64,000 bases of DNA from Flavobacterium sp. UBA2787 (GTDB taxonomy: Bacteria; Bacteroidota; Bacteroidia; Flavobacteriales; Flavobacteriaceae). Below the pieces are notes generated by a model. It was not told the origin of the DNA. It searched no databases and worked only from the letters and a program-made list of their open reading frames with translations. Both the position numbers and the translations under genes were made by a program. Shown here one piece after another: positions 63,058 through 64,000 of this stretch; the stretch's first letter is position 1, and every line of letters begins with the position of its first letter. The stretch lies in the NCBI GenBank assembly GCA_002352205.1, contig DEHZ01000010.1, forward strand, positions 245 to 64,244, written 5' to 3'.

Positions 63058-63780
63058 TTGATTATTTTGTATTGCTTCCAACAATGGCTTTTCTTCCTTG
63101 ATGATTAAACGGTTATCAAAGCTTTGCACATGGTTGAGGTGATGTACATCTGAGCCTACAAATTCAATCATGTTATTTGAAAGTAACTTCTGTGCCGTTC
63201 TAGCCACATTTTCACCATAATAACCGGTTACAGAGAGTAAATTTAACTGAAATAAACAGCCTGCTTTTCGTAGTTTGTGATAAGCATCAAAATTATTATG
63301 ATAAAAAAAATAACGTTCCGGGTGAGCTAAAATGGGTTTATAACCGGCAACTTGAATATCAAAAATGATGTCTAATAATTGTAACGGTGGGTTTAAATAG
63401 GACATTTCTACCAAAATGTAGAAATCTTTAAGTGTCAATAATTTTTCTTTTTGTAAAAGTTCTAAAAAGTAGGTATCCATCATGTACTCAGCTGATGCTT
63501 TTACTACTTTTTTATTTGAATTTTCTATTAAATAATTGTTTAATGATTTTTCACCTTCTTTAATTGTTTGATGCGTGTTATTCCAAAGATTATGAATAAT
63601 ATGAGGAGTAGTTATGAATTGATTGAATCCAATTTTTTCTAATTCGGTTATTAACTTTATTGCATCTTCAGATGTTTTAGCCCCATCGTCAATTCCTGGA
63701 ATGAGATGCGAATGAATATCTGTAAAATTATCAGGAATTAAGTCTTTGAGGACCGATTTTTTTTTACTAAAGAAAATCAA
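63043..63780 (-). CDS. Tyrosine-protein phosphatase, PHP type (CpsB/YwqE)
   Basis: This 245-residue PHP-fold phosphatase removes phosphate from the Tyr cluster of BY-kinases such as Wzc. The metal-binding motifs are DIHSHLIPGIDDGA near residues 22-35, TTPHI near residue 58 and VGSDVHHL near the C-terminus. It is encoded on the opposite strand and its last 15 bp overlap the end of wzc copy 2, so both genes share a tail-to-tail 3' end. It could act on both Wzc proteins. A promoter should lie in 63781-63830, where none is clear. Confidence 0.92.
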   Translation of the reverse strand: MIFFSKKKSVLKDLIPDNFTDIHSHLIPGIDDGAKTSEDAIKLITELEKIGFNQFITTPHIIHNLWNNTHQTIKEGEKSLNNYLIENSNKKVVKASAEYMMDTYFLELLQKEKLLTLKDFYILVEMSYLNPPLQLLDIIFDIQVAGYKPILAHPERYFFYHNNFDAYHKLRKAGCLFQLNLLSVTGYYGENVARTAQKLLSNNMIEFVGSDVHHLNHVQSFDNRLIIKEEKPLLEAIQNNQLFIL

Positions 63781-63802
63781 AATAAAAAAATTAAGAATAG
63801 TT

Positions 63803-63830
63803 ATAAAAAAACCCCTTTTGTAAGGGGTTT
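63803..63830 (-). terminator. Terminator of the gene at the right edge
   Basis: Read leftward, a perfect 9-bp stem (AAACCCCTT, loop, AAGGGGTTT) is followed by a run of T. It lies 3 bp after the stop of the small membrane-protein gene and just before cpsB. Confidence 0.85.
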
Positions 63831-63833
63831 GTA

Positions 63834-64000
63834 TTATTCTGCTTTTTGGGTTCGTTTATTCAAATAATAAAATGCGAACAAAATGCTTATTATCGCTAAC
63901 CATATAAGCTTTCCATCGATTGGTGCTGCTGGTGTATCGTCGCCTTCTAATCCACCGTTACCATCATCGTCACCAGGTTGTGCAAAAAGAACGAAATCAG
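63834..64000 (-). CDS. Small secreted membrane protein, 5' end outside window
   Basis: Only the last 54 codons are seen. The visible part starts in the end of a signal peptide (LFAQ), then has an acidic linker (PGDDDGNGGLEGDD), a Pro/Ala stretch, one membrane helix (KLIWLAIISILFAFYYL) and a basic tail NKRTQKAE. Small proteins with this layout are common in Flavobacterium and often occur several times per genome. Function is unknown. It ends at TAA 63834-63836. Confidence 0.7.
   Translation of the reverse strand, partial: DFVLFAQPGDDDGNGGLEGDDTPAAPIDGKLIWLAIISILFAFYYLNKRTQKAE

Overview
The window comes from an AT-rich member of the Bacteroidota, most likely Flavobacterium or a close relative. 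The signs are huge secreted repeat proteins with a type IX secretion (T9SS) sorting tail, promoters of the TAnnTTTG type, few Shine-Dalgarno sequences, a DnaX of flavobacterial type without the zinc cysteines, capsule tyrosine kinases with Tyr-Gly tails, and small interspersed intergenic repeats.

Layout. (1) 1-5263, minus strand: a small secreted protein followed by the first 1553 codons of a giant HYR-like repeat adhesin that runs off the left edge. (2) 5863-10390, plus strand: a phosphohistidine phosphatase (sixA), polyphosphate kinase (ppk1) and exopolyphosphatase (ppx) operon with a secreted protein of unknown role at its end. (3) 10596-12319, minus strand: dnaX, split into a gamma-like ORF and a tau-specific ORF in the -1 frame exactly at an A10 run. 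(4) 12562-19509, minus strand: a 2315-residue secreted multidomain protein with a T9SS sorting tail. (5) 20347-24944: a multi-PAS histidine kinase and a single-domain response regulator. (6) 25039-30643: a lipoprotein, a GreA/Rnk-like factor behind a long structured leader, an XRE regulator, typA and recR, separated by clear terminators and repeat debris. (7) 30708-63780: a large capsule/exopolysaccharide locus of about 33 kb. (8) 63834-64000: the 3' end of a small secreted membrane protein.

The capsule locus is bracketed by two Wza/Wzc export-kinase pairs (30708-33983 and 59936-63057) and closed by a convergent PHP-type tyrosine phosphatase (CpsB/YwqE type). Between them lie genes for nucleotide sugars (TviC/WbpP-like epimerase, animal-type UDP-glucose dehydrogenase, TviB/WbpO-like dehydrogenase, RmlB, UDP-glucuronate 4-epimerase-like), a flippase, an EpsG-type polymerase, seven glycosyltransferases, four hexapeptide acyltransferases, a pyruvyltransferase, an ATP-grasp ligase and a GH88/105-like hydrolase. 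At the end is a complete PglC-PglD-PglE-PglF-like module that should make UDP-N,N'-diacetylbacillosamine and load its sugar phosphate onto undecaprenyl phosphate. The predicted product is an acidic, uronic-acid-rich, pyruvylated and acylated Wzx/Wzy-type polysaccharide primed with a diamino sugar.

The observations most worth a second look are the dnaX slippery run, the structured leaders with short ORFs before the GreA-like gene and before the histidine kinase, paired palindromes between the adhesin and polyphosphate operons, and the capsule locus architecture. No tRNA, rRNA, CRISPR array, transposase or phage gene was recognised.
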